Of a stretch of DNA of 64,000 nucleotides, positions 44,601 through 56,300 are shown piece after piece (positions within the stretch are counted from its first letter, which is position 1; every line of letters starts with the position of its first letter). Where the stretch lies: NCBI RefSeq assembly GCF_963678635.1, contig NC_087064.1, positions 44,871,346 through 44,935,345 on the forward strand. Direction: 5' to 3'. The notes below the pieces were generated by a model that ran no database searches, was not told the origin of the DNA, and worked only from the letters and a program-made list of their open reading frames with translations. Both the position numbers and the translations under genes were made by a program. This DNA is from Symsagittifera roscoffensis. Lineage: Eukaryota > Xenacoelomorpha > Acoela > Convolutidae.

Positions 44601-47490
44601 TCTTTAATGACTGAGCAGCAGAAATTAATTTTTATGTTGTAAATATTCTTGGTGTGCAGTTAACGGTCTAAATGTTAAGAAAGGTCAATTTTAAAAGCAA
44701 AAAAAGGCCAAAAATGGATGTCTGTGATTTATGAATACTATGCAATTTGATTTTTCAGGTTTTTATTATATGTTTTTTTTGGTCCTATGTTTTCGCCTGT
44801 TCAAGTTTTGTCGGCTTTGCTACCGCTTTGTTAATTTTATTGAAAGGCTAATTAAGGCTCAATTGTTTTACTTTGCATGCTTTTTTGACTAAAACGAACT
44901 TTATTTAAGAGGATTCGAAACAAACATGAAAATTTTGGTCAATCTGTTTTTTTTTCGGAGAGCTCAATTTTTTTCGATTTGATGGCGTTCTTCTTATTTT
45001 TTGTCAGCTGTTTTCTTGCTACGTTTGCTTCAACTCTGTGTTGAAAAATACAGTCGACTGCAATTTCAAGGTTACCAGCGTTTTTGGGGCTTCAAAATAA
45101 TTTCAGCGTCCTTTGTTTTCATAAGTTTTTTATAAGAAATAAACATTTTTTGTCAATATGGAGAAAATTTGTTGAGTTTTAGCATCAAGTAATTTGGAGC
45201 TCCGAAGTATTCATAGAGTTCTCAGACTTCCATTTTCCGCCTTTTTTTGCTTTAATGACATTTAACATAAAGACCGCGTTTTTTAACGTTTGGACCGTGG
45301 CCTGCTTACCAGAAATATTTATCAACATGCATAAATGAGTTTGTGAGTGAGTAATTTTCTAAGCTGAATAAGTAATTTTCTAATCTAACCCATTCACAGG
45401 TTTACACATAAGTGCGAGAGATCTTTTGTATGTATATATAGATAAAAATTTTATTTTAAAAATATATGGTCAAAGTGAAACGTGAAAAAGATGTGTTCAC
45501 CGAGGGGCACTTTGGCGTTTGTCCATAAAAAGCTGAACAGCTACTTTTCGGTCCCTTATCTCATAGATAAAATGTCGTAATAGCTATGTTTTAATAAATC
45601 AGAAACACTCGATTTTTGGCCATTTTCAAAGTCTTTTTTCATATGATGATTCAGAATTTGTTCATTTGATGATTCAAAAATTTTGTGTTTGTAAGTCAAA
45701 CAGCGTCATGTAAGATTCAACTTCCGAATTAGTTTTTCTCAGTGTCATGTAAATAAAATAACCAATATAATTTTATGAAGAGTCTATAGATGAGAGTTGA
45801 GCTGTAGACAGAATTGTCCTAGTTAAAGACTTAAATTAGCGCACACTACGAGTTTTTGTGATAGTGGGGATGAGCTTTTTGTATGCGGGTGTGATCTAGT
45901 TTTTTTTTCACGCAAAATTCGGTGCCTTAAATAATCATCGGTAGGGTCGAGTGATATGTCGTATTAAAATCCTGATTCGAATTAAAAAGTCGTAAGTGTA
46001 GAGATAAACGGGTTTGAAATTTTGATTTTTGGTCTAATTTCGGGCGATTATATCGAGCGAGCAGGCAGGCCTATAATACGGAAAAACGACGTGAAAAAAA
46101 ACTTTACTACAGCATTATTTGTTTTTGAGCCTTTTTCTAGTGCCTTTCCGGTAACAAAAAATCTAAGTTTTGATTTTTTTTGCTTTTCGGCACTATTTTT
46201 GTAAAAACTTTTCAAATGTTTTGTGGTCGGAACTTTCTGTGCTACTTGCAGAACAATCGGCTATCCTTGTTTTGTTTTATTTTTGGAACCCAAACCGTAA
46301 CTGAACTTATTTTAGCACCTCAATGCTAATTTTATCTGCCAGAATGATGTAACGGCTGGAATGAAATTTGGCCCGAATCATAAAGAAACCTATTTTAATT
46401 TGGTACTTCAAGACTCAACTGAATCAGGTGGATCGATAATCGGGAATTTCAGTCGGAACAGACTGTTGCTTTCACTTAAGGATTCTTTTCTGCTGAAAAG
46501 TCAGGAATTGTATTCGGCTCAAGGTGTTCCCATTCGCTAGCCATTCGATATTTGTAGAACCGTGTTCTTAAGAATGGCGCTGTGCTGGAGTGTCATAGTT
46601 TGCTGTAAATATATCCATAGGCCAATAAATGTTCTTCATTTCCTGTGTGATACCTTTAAATGTCAAAGGGTTTTGTTATTATTTGAAGTTACTGGACTCT
46701 GAATAGGCTTTAGGTTGCAAAAACGACTTTAGAAACAATACCTCCATTTAAACGCATCTGATACTTTTAGTTTCAATGGTACTTTGAGCGATCCATCAAT
46801 TAGAAAATGGTTTTCGCTTAACACTAAAGTCCTTGTTTTTTCTTTATTAACATAGTTCAGAGAATAGCGAGTCTTTGTTTTTTCTTGTACAGCACTCGAG
46901 AATAACTGACGAATTGGAGAAAAATTGTTCATGCTGATAATTGTAAACATGTTAATTTGAAGCGTCTTAAGTAGCCACACCTCTTCTTATAAAGACTATG
47001 TTCTAAAAAATTGGTCCTGATCAAAAAGATAGCTACCAAGTGTGCATTTTGAAATGTTGTAATTCTAAACTGCTGAAATTAGTTTTGAAAAATAGGTACT
47101 CCTCGTCTCTGGCCTATTTTTTTCGTTATTTGAATGTTCCATTTTTTTTTCTAAACCAAAGCAAGAGTTGCTCATCAGTTATATGGATTTCTGGAGCCTT
47201 TGTATTCATCCGGACACAACTTTGATCGACGAATGTGCAGTTTTATTCGTAATTCTTGTTGAAATAGAAATCCAAGCCTCCAATACTGATAGTTATAATT
47301 GTTTTTGTTGAAAGAGTCTTATGAAGCTTTTTTGATTGCTTGGGTTCTGGGTTCAAGAACAGAGCTAATTTTCTTGCTGACACTAGACAAGTAAGTGTGA
47401 GAGTCGAGCTGCGTGTGGGGGAAATCAAGACAGCAATTACAGCGTAACCACCTTAAAAATTACAGTTTATCCTTTTTTGGGACCCAATTT
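44601..47490 (+). other. Intergenic, no recognisable gene
   Basis: AT-rich DNA with T-rich tracts. The block near 45840-46290 resembles 15610-16320 in wording (CACGCAAAATTCGG..., GGTCGGAACTTTCTGTGCTA), so an old dispersed repeat is present. No open frame has protein-like features. Confidence 0.4.
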
Positions 47491-49130
47491 TTATGCTTGC
47501 GATAAGCAAATGTGTTGCAACCGGGTACTGGACTTTTACCTGTGAATAACTTTGTTAACAGATTGTCCAAAAAACACAAATGGTTTTTTACTCATGTACC
47601 ACCACCAATTATGGGGCTTGTACGTGTTTGCTATGCAGGCTGCTTTTGGGGAAGTACAAGAGCTTGCATGGTGCGTATTTCTTAATTCTGCTGTAAAATT
47701 TTATAGCGCCGCAAATTTTTTTTGGCGCTGTTTAAAATGTTAGTGTCGGCTTTAGTTCTGTCATCTTCTTTACTTAAAACTTTACATATCAATTCTCAGT
47801 CGTATAGTTTGATATTGATTAAACTTCTACAGTATAATTAAAAGCTATAAATCAAATTTTATGATCTGCTTTGAAAAACTAGAAAAAAAACACATTTTTT
47901 TTTTCGTTTTTAGTCCCTTTTACAATTTAAGCTTTGTTCGGAATAATATTCCATACTTTTCTAGTAGTATTTTTGTCTTAATTTAAATTGAATGCTGACA
48001 ACTGTTGTTGCGACAGGTTTTCATCAAATTGAATTTCAAGATATTTAATTTTAACTTTTGGCTGTTTTTGTCACTCTGTATTATATATTACCTAGGTTGA
48101 CAATCATGACTAAACTATAAAAAAGCGTTTCTCTTCATGCATTTTTCGTGATGCTTTTCGTTGCCATTCATGCGATTTGATTCTTTGCGGTTTGATTTTT
48201 GTTTCCCTAAATTCTAATCAGTTTTATTTGTTAAAAGGAATCCAAAGTACGCTCTCCAATTAACAAAGCAAAAATGGCGTGAAAAAAATGAATGAATTTA
48301 CGTTCGAAAGCGGATTCCAATTTCAAGATTTTCGAGCAGAATAAAATATTAGGTGTTGATCCAGTTTTATTGAATAGGGCTAGATTTTTTTCGATCATAT
48401 ATGTGTCGGCCATAAAATATTCTTGAATTTTAGAGAGCTTCAAAATGATCTATTTTCCCCCTGGATTTTCGAAAATTTCCAAAAACTTGATTTTTTTACT
48501 GACTTACTTCACTCACACTCTGTTTGATAATTATGTTTTAATAATTTTAGTTTGAGTAGTAAAAATGTCAATTTTTAGCTGCCAGCTTTTTGTAATGCTG
48601 TTTTCCGAAGTAGAAGTGCGAAAAAATGAAACCCAGTAGTTTGGGAGATTTGATCAATTTTGTTCAATGTTATTGAAGATATTTTGACAAAAATGTACCG
48701 AAAGGAAGACTCATGTAAAAACCAACAAAACTCAACAACAATGATAATTCATCCAAAGTTATGGGGATTATGTTCTCAATTTTGTATGCCAAAAACTGGC
48801 TTTTTATATTGAAATCAGCCTAATTTAGCTATCAGAGAGTGGAATAGAATTTCACTCAAATTTTTTTTGGCGTAATTCTTTTTTGTCCTATTTGAATTGG
48901 GTTGAATAGAAGCCTACTTTTTGTCAAGATAATTTTTTCTTAAACGTTTTTTATTAATTTTTGATCAAATAATTCGAGCCGAAAAAGACCCATTCTATGT
49001 ATCAACTTCTGTCTTTGTCTCGTTTTGTCGAATATCAACAAATTACGAAAAAAAGCGTTTAAAGTTTCCAATTTGTTCGTTTTCAGAGGATTAAATACAT
49101 CAGCGTTGTAGTTTTTACTGATCATAATTA
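47491..49130 (+). other. Intergenic with repeat remnants
   Basis: A family A left end lies at 47494 (ATGCTTGCGATAAGCAAATG, then GGGTACTGGACTTTTACCTG, as at 9791). Family B remnants lie at about 48140-48500, with CGGTTTGATTTTTGTTTCC and TGTTGATCCAGTTTTATTGA. No gene. Confidence 0.45.
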
Positions 49131-50000
49131 CGCTTGTGATTAGCAAGCGTTATCAAATCGAAATATAGACTTTTTTCGGGCTAGCAACTAGTTCATTTGA
49201 ATCATTTGCCGTTGATATGCTGCTGAATCATTTGACTGCAGTTAACATGCTACTGACATGCTCAATTTTATGAAAATTCAAATTTAACTACTGGATGCAA
49301 TGATTGTTACTGGGAACTTTTTCAGTATTAAATTGGTTTGCTTTACCGGCTTCATGATTTTCGTCCCAACTTTTATCGGCCTACTTGCCGGATGTATTAA
49401 TTTTTGATACGTTTTCTTTTCAATTGTTTCAATTGTTTTGACTTGCCTTATAAAAAATTCAAATTTAATCTACCGTGCAGCGCATCTGGCGTTGAGGTAA
49501 CACATACGCTTGGGACGACCAAGGCATGGGGTTTTAATACGGGCCGGGAACTCTTTTTTTTAAACTAGAAGCTTTCTGTTCTTTCCTTTCGGACTGCCGT
49601 ACGTCTGTTTATTTTTGACGGCTTATATCCCGTATCACGAACTTTCTCTGTTTCTAGATGCAGATTTCTTTTTTCATCTTTCTTTCTTGAGTCACAAACG
49701 TTTTTGCGGAAATTTTGTTGCGGGTTTTTAAAATTTATTGAAAATATTTGCTTTGTCATTCAATGTGCTCGAAAAGGTCTGGCATTTTTTTCTAATGTTA
49801 AAACCAATTCCACGAGAAACCCTTTAAAGAACGTAAGTAAATTTATCTTGAAAAATATTTTTTCATTTTTCTTTTTTTTGTTTTTCTACTTCTTTTTTGA
49901 ATTTCTTTGTTATAAGTTATCTTTATTACTTCTTGAGGGTCATGCTGTTTTAATTCTGTTGTATCGCAAGTGGTGCGAAGCTCAGCTTCGCCTCCGTGTT
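49131..50000 (+). repeat. Family A repeat with both stem-loops, 870 bp
   Basis: Left stem-loop ACGCTTGTGATTAGCAAGCG at about 49131, followed by TTATCAAATCG as at 11620. A tRNA-like head is near 49480-49550. The right stem-loop GCGAAGC-TCA-GCTTCGC is at 49975-49991, then CTCCGTGTT. Its right part is included in the first 1.55-kb unit and is therefore also triplicated. Confidence 0.6.
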
Positions 50001-50221
50001 GAAATTGACGTTCTGACTGGTCGCCATATTTCCTCTTTCAGAATAATATAGCGAAAAATGTTGTCATATTGGAGGTGATCTCGTCATACATCTTTGAATA
50101 TTGAATTCAATTGAGAACTATAGAATAAATGAATTAAAGGCAGAATGTCGTATTCAAATGTCCGTTGATTCGTTCAAGTGTTTTCAGAGCTACCAGGTTT
50201 GAGTAAGTTTCAGATTGGAGT

Positions 50222-50307
50222 ATGGCTTTCAAAGTGGAGTTTGTTCACTGTATCAGTAAGCAGTTGTTGAATCTGCATTGCATGCTGCTGGGAGGACAGT
50301 CTTTCAG
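50222..50307 (+). CDS. OGG1: OGG1 first coding exon, copy 1 of 3
   Basis: Eighty-six bases, ATG to a phase-2 donor (CAG|GTATTC). It encodes [12 protein letters not shown], then [19 protein letters not shown] followed by R-W across the splice matches SGQSFRW of human OGG1. The acceptor AG at 50212-50213 leaves 8 nt before the ATG. The sequence is identical in all three units. It is 6.5 kb from exon 2, farther than the other copies. Confidence 0.85.
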
Positions 50308-51772
50308 GTATTCATTTTAAGCGGGGCATTGAAAAATTAATTTTTGGCAAAGAACAAGTTCTCTCCTTGAAAAGATTTTTGATGCATGTCAATCCTTAAA
50401 AGGCTTAAAACGATGCAAGTTTTGCTTTCCAATTAATTAGAGTTGCTTTAGCATGAGGAAGTTTTGAAGATTTGGATTCCGAGGAGACAGTTTGATAAAA
50501 AATATGATTGATAACTAGAAGAAAAATGAAAGGAATTACTGAAATTCTTTTTAAGTCATATTCATTAAATCCTTTATTACACAAGCAAAGCGTTGTGTGA
50601 TAGTACGATGGAATTTTTTTCCAACCTTAGTCGCAAATAAAAAAAGCTACCTTTCGTTGTAATTTTGACAATGTGAAAATGCTACTTTTGGGGCTCTTTT
50701 TAAGCAGAAGGCAGCATTAGCAGTTTAATACTATTGACGTTTGATTAATAATAAGTTAAGACCGTTGATGTTTTTTTAATTCATCAAATGAACGGAAAAA
50801 AGTTATGTTTCATGTAGCAGTATAATAATTAAAATTCCGTTTCAGAAATTTTCAACTCAGTCGATTTCGTGAGATTTTTGAAACACTCAATTTGGCTTTA
50901 CATTTTCCAATTTGTTACATGCTAAGGCAGCGTGATTGGCTTTAGATTATTTATTTCCCAATTATTGCATGCTAATTTTGTATTTTTGTGAAATTTGAAG
51001 TTCCCTTTTGGCGCTTGGTTTTAGTTTTGCTAAGATTTAGTGGTAAATTGTATTGGGCAGTCAACTGGACAGACATTCATTTTCGAGGACTCAGGATTAA
51101 GTCCCGTAGATAACCTTTATATTTTAAAAATCAAATATTGTTTGCTTGTGTTTGCGAATTGCAACTTCGCCGCTGCGCCCAATTTGATTTTCATGAAAAC
51201 CTTGTTCAATTTGAAAAGTTGGGTGTAACAAAGAATGTGATTCATTCAATGATTCAATCACATTGAAAGTTTTCAGTCGTAATTTGAGATGCATTTAAAA
51301 AATTTCTAGAAACTATTAACCATAGTCAAGGCATTTTTTTCTAACGTTAAAAACCAATTCCATGAGGAACATTTTAAAAAACGTCAGTAAATTTATCTTG
51401 AAAAATATTTTTTCATTTTTCTTTTTTTTTGTTTTTCTACTTCTTTTTTGAATTTCTTTGTTATAAGTTATCTTTATTACTTCTTGAGGGTCATGCTGTT
51501 TTAATTCTGTTGTATCGCAAGTGGTGCGAAGCTCAGCTTCGCCTCCGTGTTGAAATTGACGTTCTGACTGGTCGCCATATTTCCTCTTTCAGAATAATAT
51601 AGCGAAAAATGTTGTCATATTGGAGGTGATCTCGTCATACATCTTTGAATATTGAATTCAATTGAGAACTATAGAATAAATGAATTAAAGGCAGAATGTC
51701 GTATTCAAATGTCCGTTGATTCGTTCAAGTGTTTTCAGAGCTACCAGGTTTGAGTAAGTTTCAGATTGGAGT

Positions 51773-51858
51773 ATGGCTTTCAAAGTGGAGTTTGTTCACT
51801 GTATCAGTAAGCAGTTGTTGAATCTGCATTGCATGCTGCTGGGAGGACAGTCTTTCAG
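51773..51858 (+). CDS. OGG1: OGG1 first coding exon, copy 2 of 3
   Basis: Identical to the copies at 50222 and 53324, with the same upstream acceptor, same reading frame and same donor. Any of the three could be joined to exon 2 at 56827, giving the same protein. Confidence 0.85.
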
Positions 51859-53323
51859 GTATTCATTTTAAGCGGGGCATTGAAAAATTAATTTTTGGCA
51901 AAGAACAAGTTCTCTCCTTGAAAAGATTTTTGATGCATGTCAATCCTTAAAAGGCTTAAAACGATACAAGTTTTGCTTTCCAATTAATTAGAGTTGCTTT
52001 AGCATGAGGAAGTTTTGAAGATTTGGATTCCGAGGAGACAGTTTGATAAAAAATATGATTGATAACTAGAAGAAAAATGAAAGGAATTACTGAAATTCTT
52101 TTTAAGTCATATTCATTAAATCCTTTATTACACAAGCAAAGCGTTGTGTGATAGTACGATGGAATTTTTTTTCCAACCTTAGTCGCAAATAAAAAAAGCT
52201 ACCTTTCGTTGTAATTTTGACAATGTGAAAATGCTACTTTTGGGGCTCTTTTTAAGCAGAAGGCAGCATTAGCAGTTTAATACTATTGACGTTTGATTAA
52301 TAATAAGTTAAGACCGTTGATGTTTTTTTAATTCATCAAATGAACGGAAAAAAGTTATGTTTCATGTAGCAGTATAATAATTAAAATTCCGTTTCAGAAA
52401 TTTTCAACTCAGTCGATTTCGTGAGATTTGTGAAACGCTCAATTTGGCTTTACATTTTCCAATTTGTTACATGCTAAGGCAGCGTGATTGGCTTTAGATT
52501 ATTTATTTCCCAATTATTGCATGCTAATTTTGTATTTTTGTGAAATTTGAAGTTCCCTTTTGGCGCTTGGTTTAGTTTTGCTAAGATTTAGTGGTAAATT
52601 GTATTGGGCAGTCAACTGGACAGACATTCATTTTCGAGGACTCAGGATTAAGTCCCGTAGATAACCTTTATATTTTAAAAATCAAATATTGTTTGCTTGT
52701 GTTTGCGAATTGCAACTTCGCCGCTGCGCCCAATTTGATTTTCATGAAAACCTTGTTCAATTTGAAAAGTTGGGTGTAACAAAGAATGTGATTCATTCAA
52801 TGATTCAATCACATTGAAAGTTTTCAGTCGTAATTTGAGATGCATTTAAAAAATTTCTAGAAACTATTAACCATAGTCAAGGCATTTTTTTCTAACGTTA
52901 AAAACCAATTCCATGAGGAACATTTTAAAAAACGTCAGTAAATTTATCTTGAAAAATATTTTTTCATTTTTCTTTTTTTTTGTTTTTCTACTTCTTTTTT
53001 GAATTTCTTTGTTATAAGTTATCTTTATTACTTCTTGAGGGTCATGCTGTTTTAATTCTGTTGTATCGCAAGTGGTGCGAAGCTCAGCTTCGCCTCTGTG
53101 TTGAAATTGACGTTCTGACTGGTCGCCATATTTCCTCTTTCAGAATAATATCGCGAAAAATGTTGTCATATTGGAGGTGATCTCGTCATACATCTTTGAA
53201 TATTGAATTCAATTGAGAACTATAGAATAAATGAATTGGAGGCAGAATGTCGTATTCAAATTTCCGTTGATTCGTTCAAGTGTTTTCAGAGCTACCAGGT
53301 TTGAGTAAGTTTCAGATTGGAGT

Positions 53324-56300
53324 ATGGCTTTCAAAGTGGAGTTTGTTCACTGTATCAGTAAGCAGTTGTTGAATCTGCATTGCATGCTGCTGGGAGGACA
53401 GTCTTTCAGGTATTCATTTTAAGCGGGGCATTGAAAAATTAATTTTTGGCAAAGAACAAGTTCTCTCCTTGAAAAGATTTTTGATGCATGTCAATCCTTA
53501 AAAGGCTTAAAACGATGCAAGTTTTGCTTTCCAATAAATTAGAGTTGCTTTAGCATGAGGAAGTTTTGAAGATTTGGATTCCGAGGAGACAGTTTGATAA
53601 AAAGTATGATTGATAACTAGAAGAAAAATGAAAGGAATTACTGAAATTCTTTTTAAGTCATATTCATTAAATCCTTTATTACACAAGCAAAGCGTTGTGT
53701 GATAGTACGATGGAACTTTTTTTCCAACCTTAGTCGCAAATAAAAAAAGCTACCTTTCGTTGTAATTTTGACAATGTGAAAATGCTACTTTTGGGGCTCT
53801 TTTTAAGCAGAAGGCAGCATTAGCAGTTTAATACTATTGACGTTTGATTAATAATAAGTTAAGACCGTTGATGTTTTTTTAATTCATCAAATGAACGGAA
53901 AAAAGTTATGTTTCATGTAGCAGTATAATAATTAAAATTCCGTTTCAGAAATTTTCAACTCAGTCGATTTCGTGAGATTTTTGAAACGCTCAATTTGGCT
54001 TTACATTTTCCAATTTGTTACATGCTAAGGCAGCGTGATTGGCTTTAGATTATTTATTTCCCAATTATTGCATGCTAATTTTGTATTTTTGTGAAATTTG
54101 AAGTTCCCTTTTGGCGCTTGGTTTAGTTTTGCTAAGATTTAGTGGTAAATTGTATTGGGCAGTCAACTGGACAGACATTCATTTTCGAGGACTCAGGATT
54201 AAGTCCCGTAGATAACCTTTATTTTTTAAAAATCAAATATTGTTTTCTTTTTTGCCTTTTTTAAAGCTAATTCTTGACATTTGTTTGCTTGTGTTTGCGA
54301 ATTGCAACTTCGCCGCTGCGCCCAATTTGATTTTCATGAAAACCTTGTTCAATTTGAAAAGTTGGGTGTAACAAAGAATGTGACTCATTCAATGATTCAA
54401 TCACATTGAAAGTTTTCAGTCGTAATTTGAGATGCATTTAAAAAATTTCTAGAAACTATTAACCGTAGTCAATGAACTATGATTTCCTTCTTTTTTGATT
54501 TTATATATTGCCAAAGTGTTCTAGAGTTTTTCAGGCGAGAAATCTGCAGGACTCTTCTAGCTTAGTTGAATTTCTTTATAAGCACATAAAGTTCCAGCTA
54601 AAAGTTTTGCTGGTTTGAAGCAGAGGTATTTTTATGCTTGAGACGACAAAGTTCAGTGATTCGAGTCTGACCAGGACCTGTACTACTGGAAATTGAACTT
54701 TTTTGGCTCTTTTTGCGCTCAAAGATGTTTTACTGATGTTAAGATCATTTTTTTACTATTCTAGAATGCGATTTTAAGTTTTACTAATGGTGCAGGTTAT
54801 ATACACTTGCGAAGCAAAGTGTATTAGCACGAACTGTTTTTTCCAACCTAAGTCGCAAATAAAAGAGCTACTTTTGGTGGAACTTTTGAATCGGTAGGCT
54901 GTGGTAGCAGTAAATTATCTTATGTGCTTTGACATTTGATTAGTAAAAAAGTTAACGCAGCTGATGCATTTTAAATTCATCAAATGAACCGAAAAAAGTT
55001 GTTTAGCAGTACAATGATAAACAGTTCGATGTCAAAATTTTTCCAACTCTAATTTGGCTTCATGCTTTCCAATTTATTACACGCAAAATTGTGTCTTTTT
55101 GTATTTTTTGCTGCATGGAATTGGCAATTTATTGGCGTATGTAGCTGCATTATTGGTGGCTAGTCTTTGGGGATTTTAAAGCATCCGTGGCTAGTGCAGG
55201 AGACTCAAATTTGCTAGGTTGCAGATTCGAATCCGACACCTAGCCGAGTTTTTGCTCATTCGAGGCTTATTTCTGTTTTTTTTAGAGCTGCTTTTTGGTC
55301 GTGTTCTCGCAAGTGTTTGCGAAGCGCAGCTTTGCCTCTGAAAATTCTTACTTCCCTGCTTTTGTCTATTTAGTTTGCGCGTAAACAAAAGAAATCATAA
55401 TAATCTTTTTCAAGTTTTGTCAAATGTCAACCCAATACGAGAAAACGCATTGAAAATTTTCTGTTTTGTACGTTTGGTCTGGATAAAATAAATCATCAAA
55501 AGCTCTTCACTGGTCATAGTTGAAGATGAAGCATTTTTATTAATTTTTTACACGTATCAAATCAATGAATTTGCTCACATATCTTAATTTATTTTAACTT
55601 ATCTTATGTCTTGCTGATAAAAACTATTGAAAAAATAATTTTTCCTATTTTACTTTTGAACATTTTAACTCTTTGTGTTTACTTTTTTACACTAGCCGGC
55701 AGCGTAGTCTTTTAGTAAGAATTTTTTGTTCTAATCTCAATCGCAATTAAAAGTGTTTACTAAAAATGTTCTCTTATTTGGTGGCACTTTTGCTATAATC
55801 ACGATCTGTAGCATTAGAAATTTCATAGCATCTCTTCTCTGCTTTATTTTTGGCTATTGTTTGTGATTTATTAAGCGTGCGTGCGTGCGTGGCTGAGTGG
55901 CTAGTGCGTGGGACTCATAATCTCTAGGTCGCAGAGCTCTTCGGAGATGTAGTCGAATTTTTACTAATTTGAGGCTTATTTCTACTTTTTCGTATTGCAC
56001 TTTACAGAGTTGCTTTTTGTCGTGTGCTCGCTTGTGTTTGCGAAGCCAAGGTTCCTCTGTGTGAAATTTAGTTTTAAAAAGAATAGAAAAAATCGCAGTT
56101 TTTACATATAGTTATTTTTTTGTTTATATTCTTTTAAATTTGAGCAGCCAGAAGCCTGGCCTAATTTCAATTATTCAAATTTAATCACCATATGATTTCT
56201 AGCAAGCTAAACTGCCACTTGTAGCACAATTCAAGCGTTACTGCCATTTTTTTCTTACCCTGCGATGACGCATATGGTCGAACTTGCTTTGCTAATTTCC

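Larger units (their letters stand above)
49782..54471 (+). repeat. Three tandem 1.55-kb units, each with an OGG1 first exon
   Basis: Units are 49782-51329, 51330-52880 and 52881-54471, starting at the shared word GGCATTTTTTTCTAA. The period is 1548-1551 bases; the third unit has about 40 extra bases near 54243-54284. Units 2 and 3 differ at only scattered positions, and unit 1 differs more over its first 60 bases. Each unit holds the family A stem-loop, a splice acceptor, an 86-base coding exon with a GTATTC donor, and a second stem-loop-bounded segment. Confidence 0.95.

Noticed and set aside
51040-52779. Identical 62-residue frames at 51040 and 52591 as a gene pair
   Set aside because: They are the same position in two copies of the 1.55-kb tandem unit. 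The third unit breaks the frame and unit content there is tRNA-like repeat.
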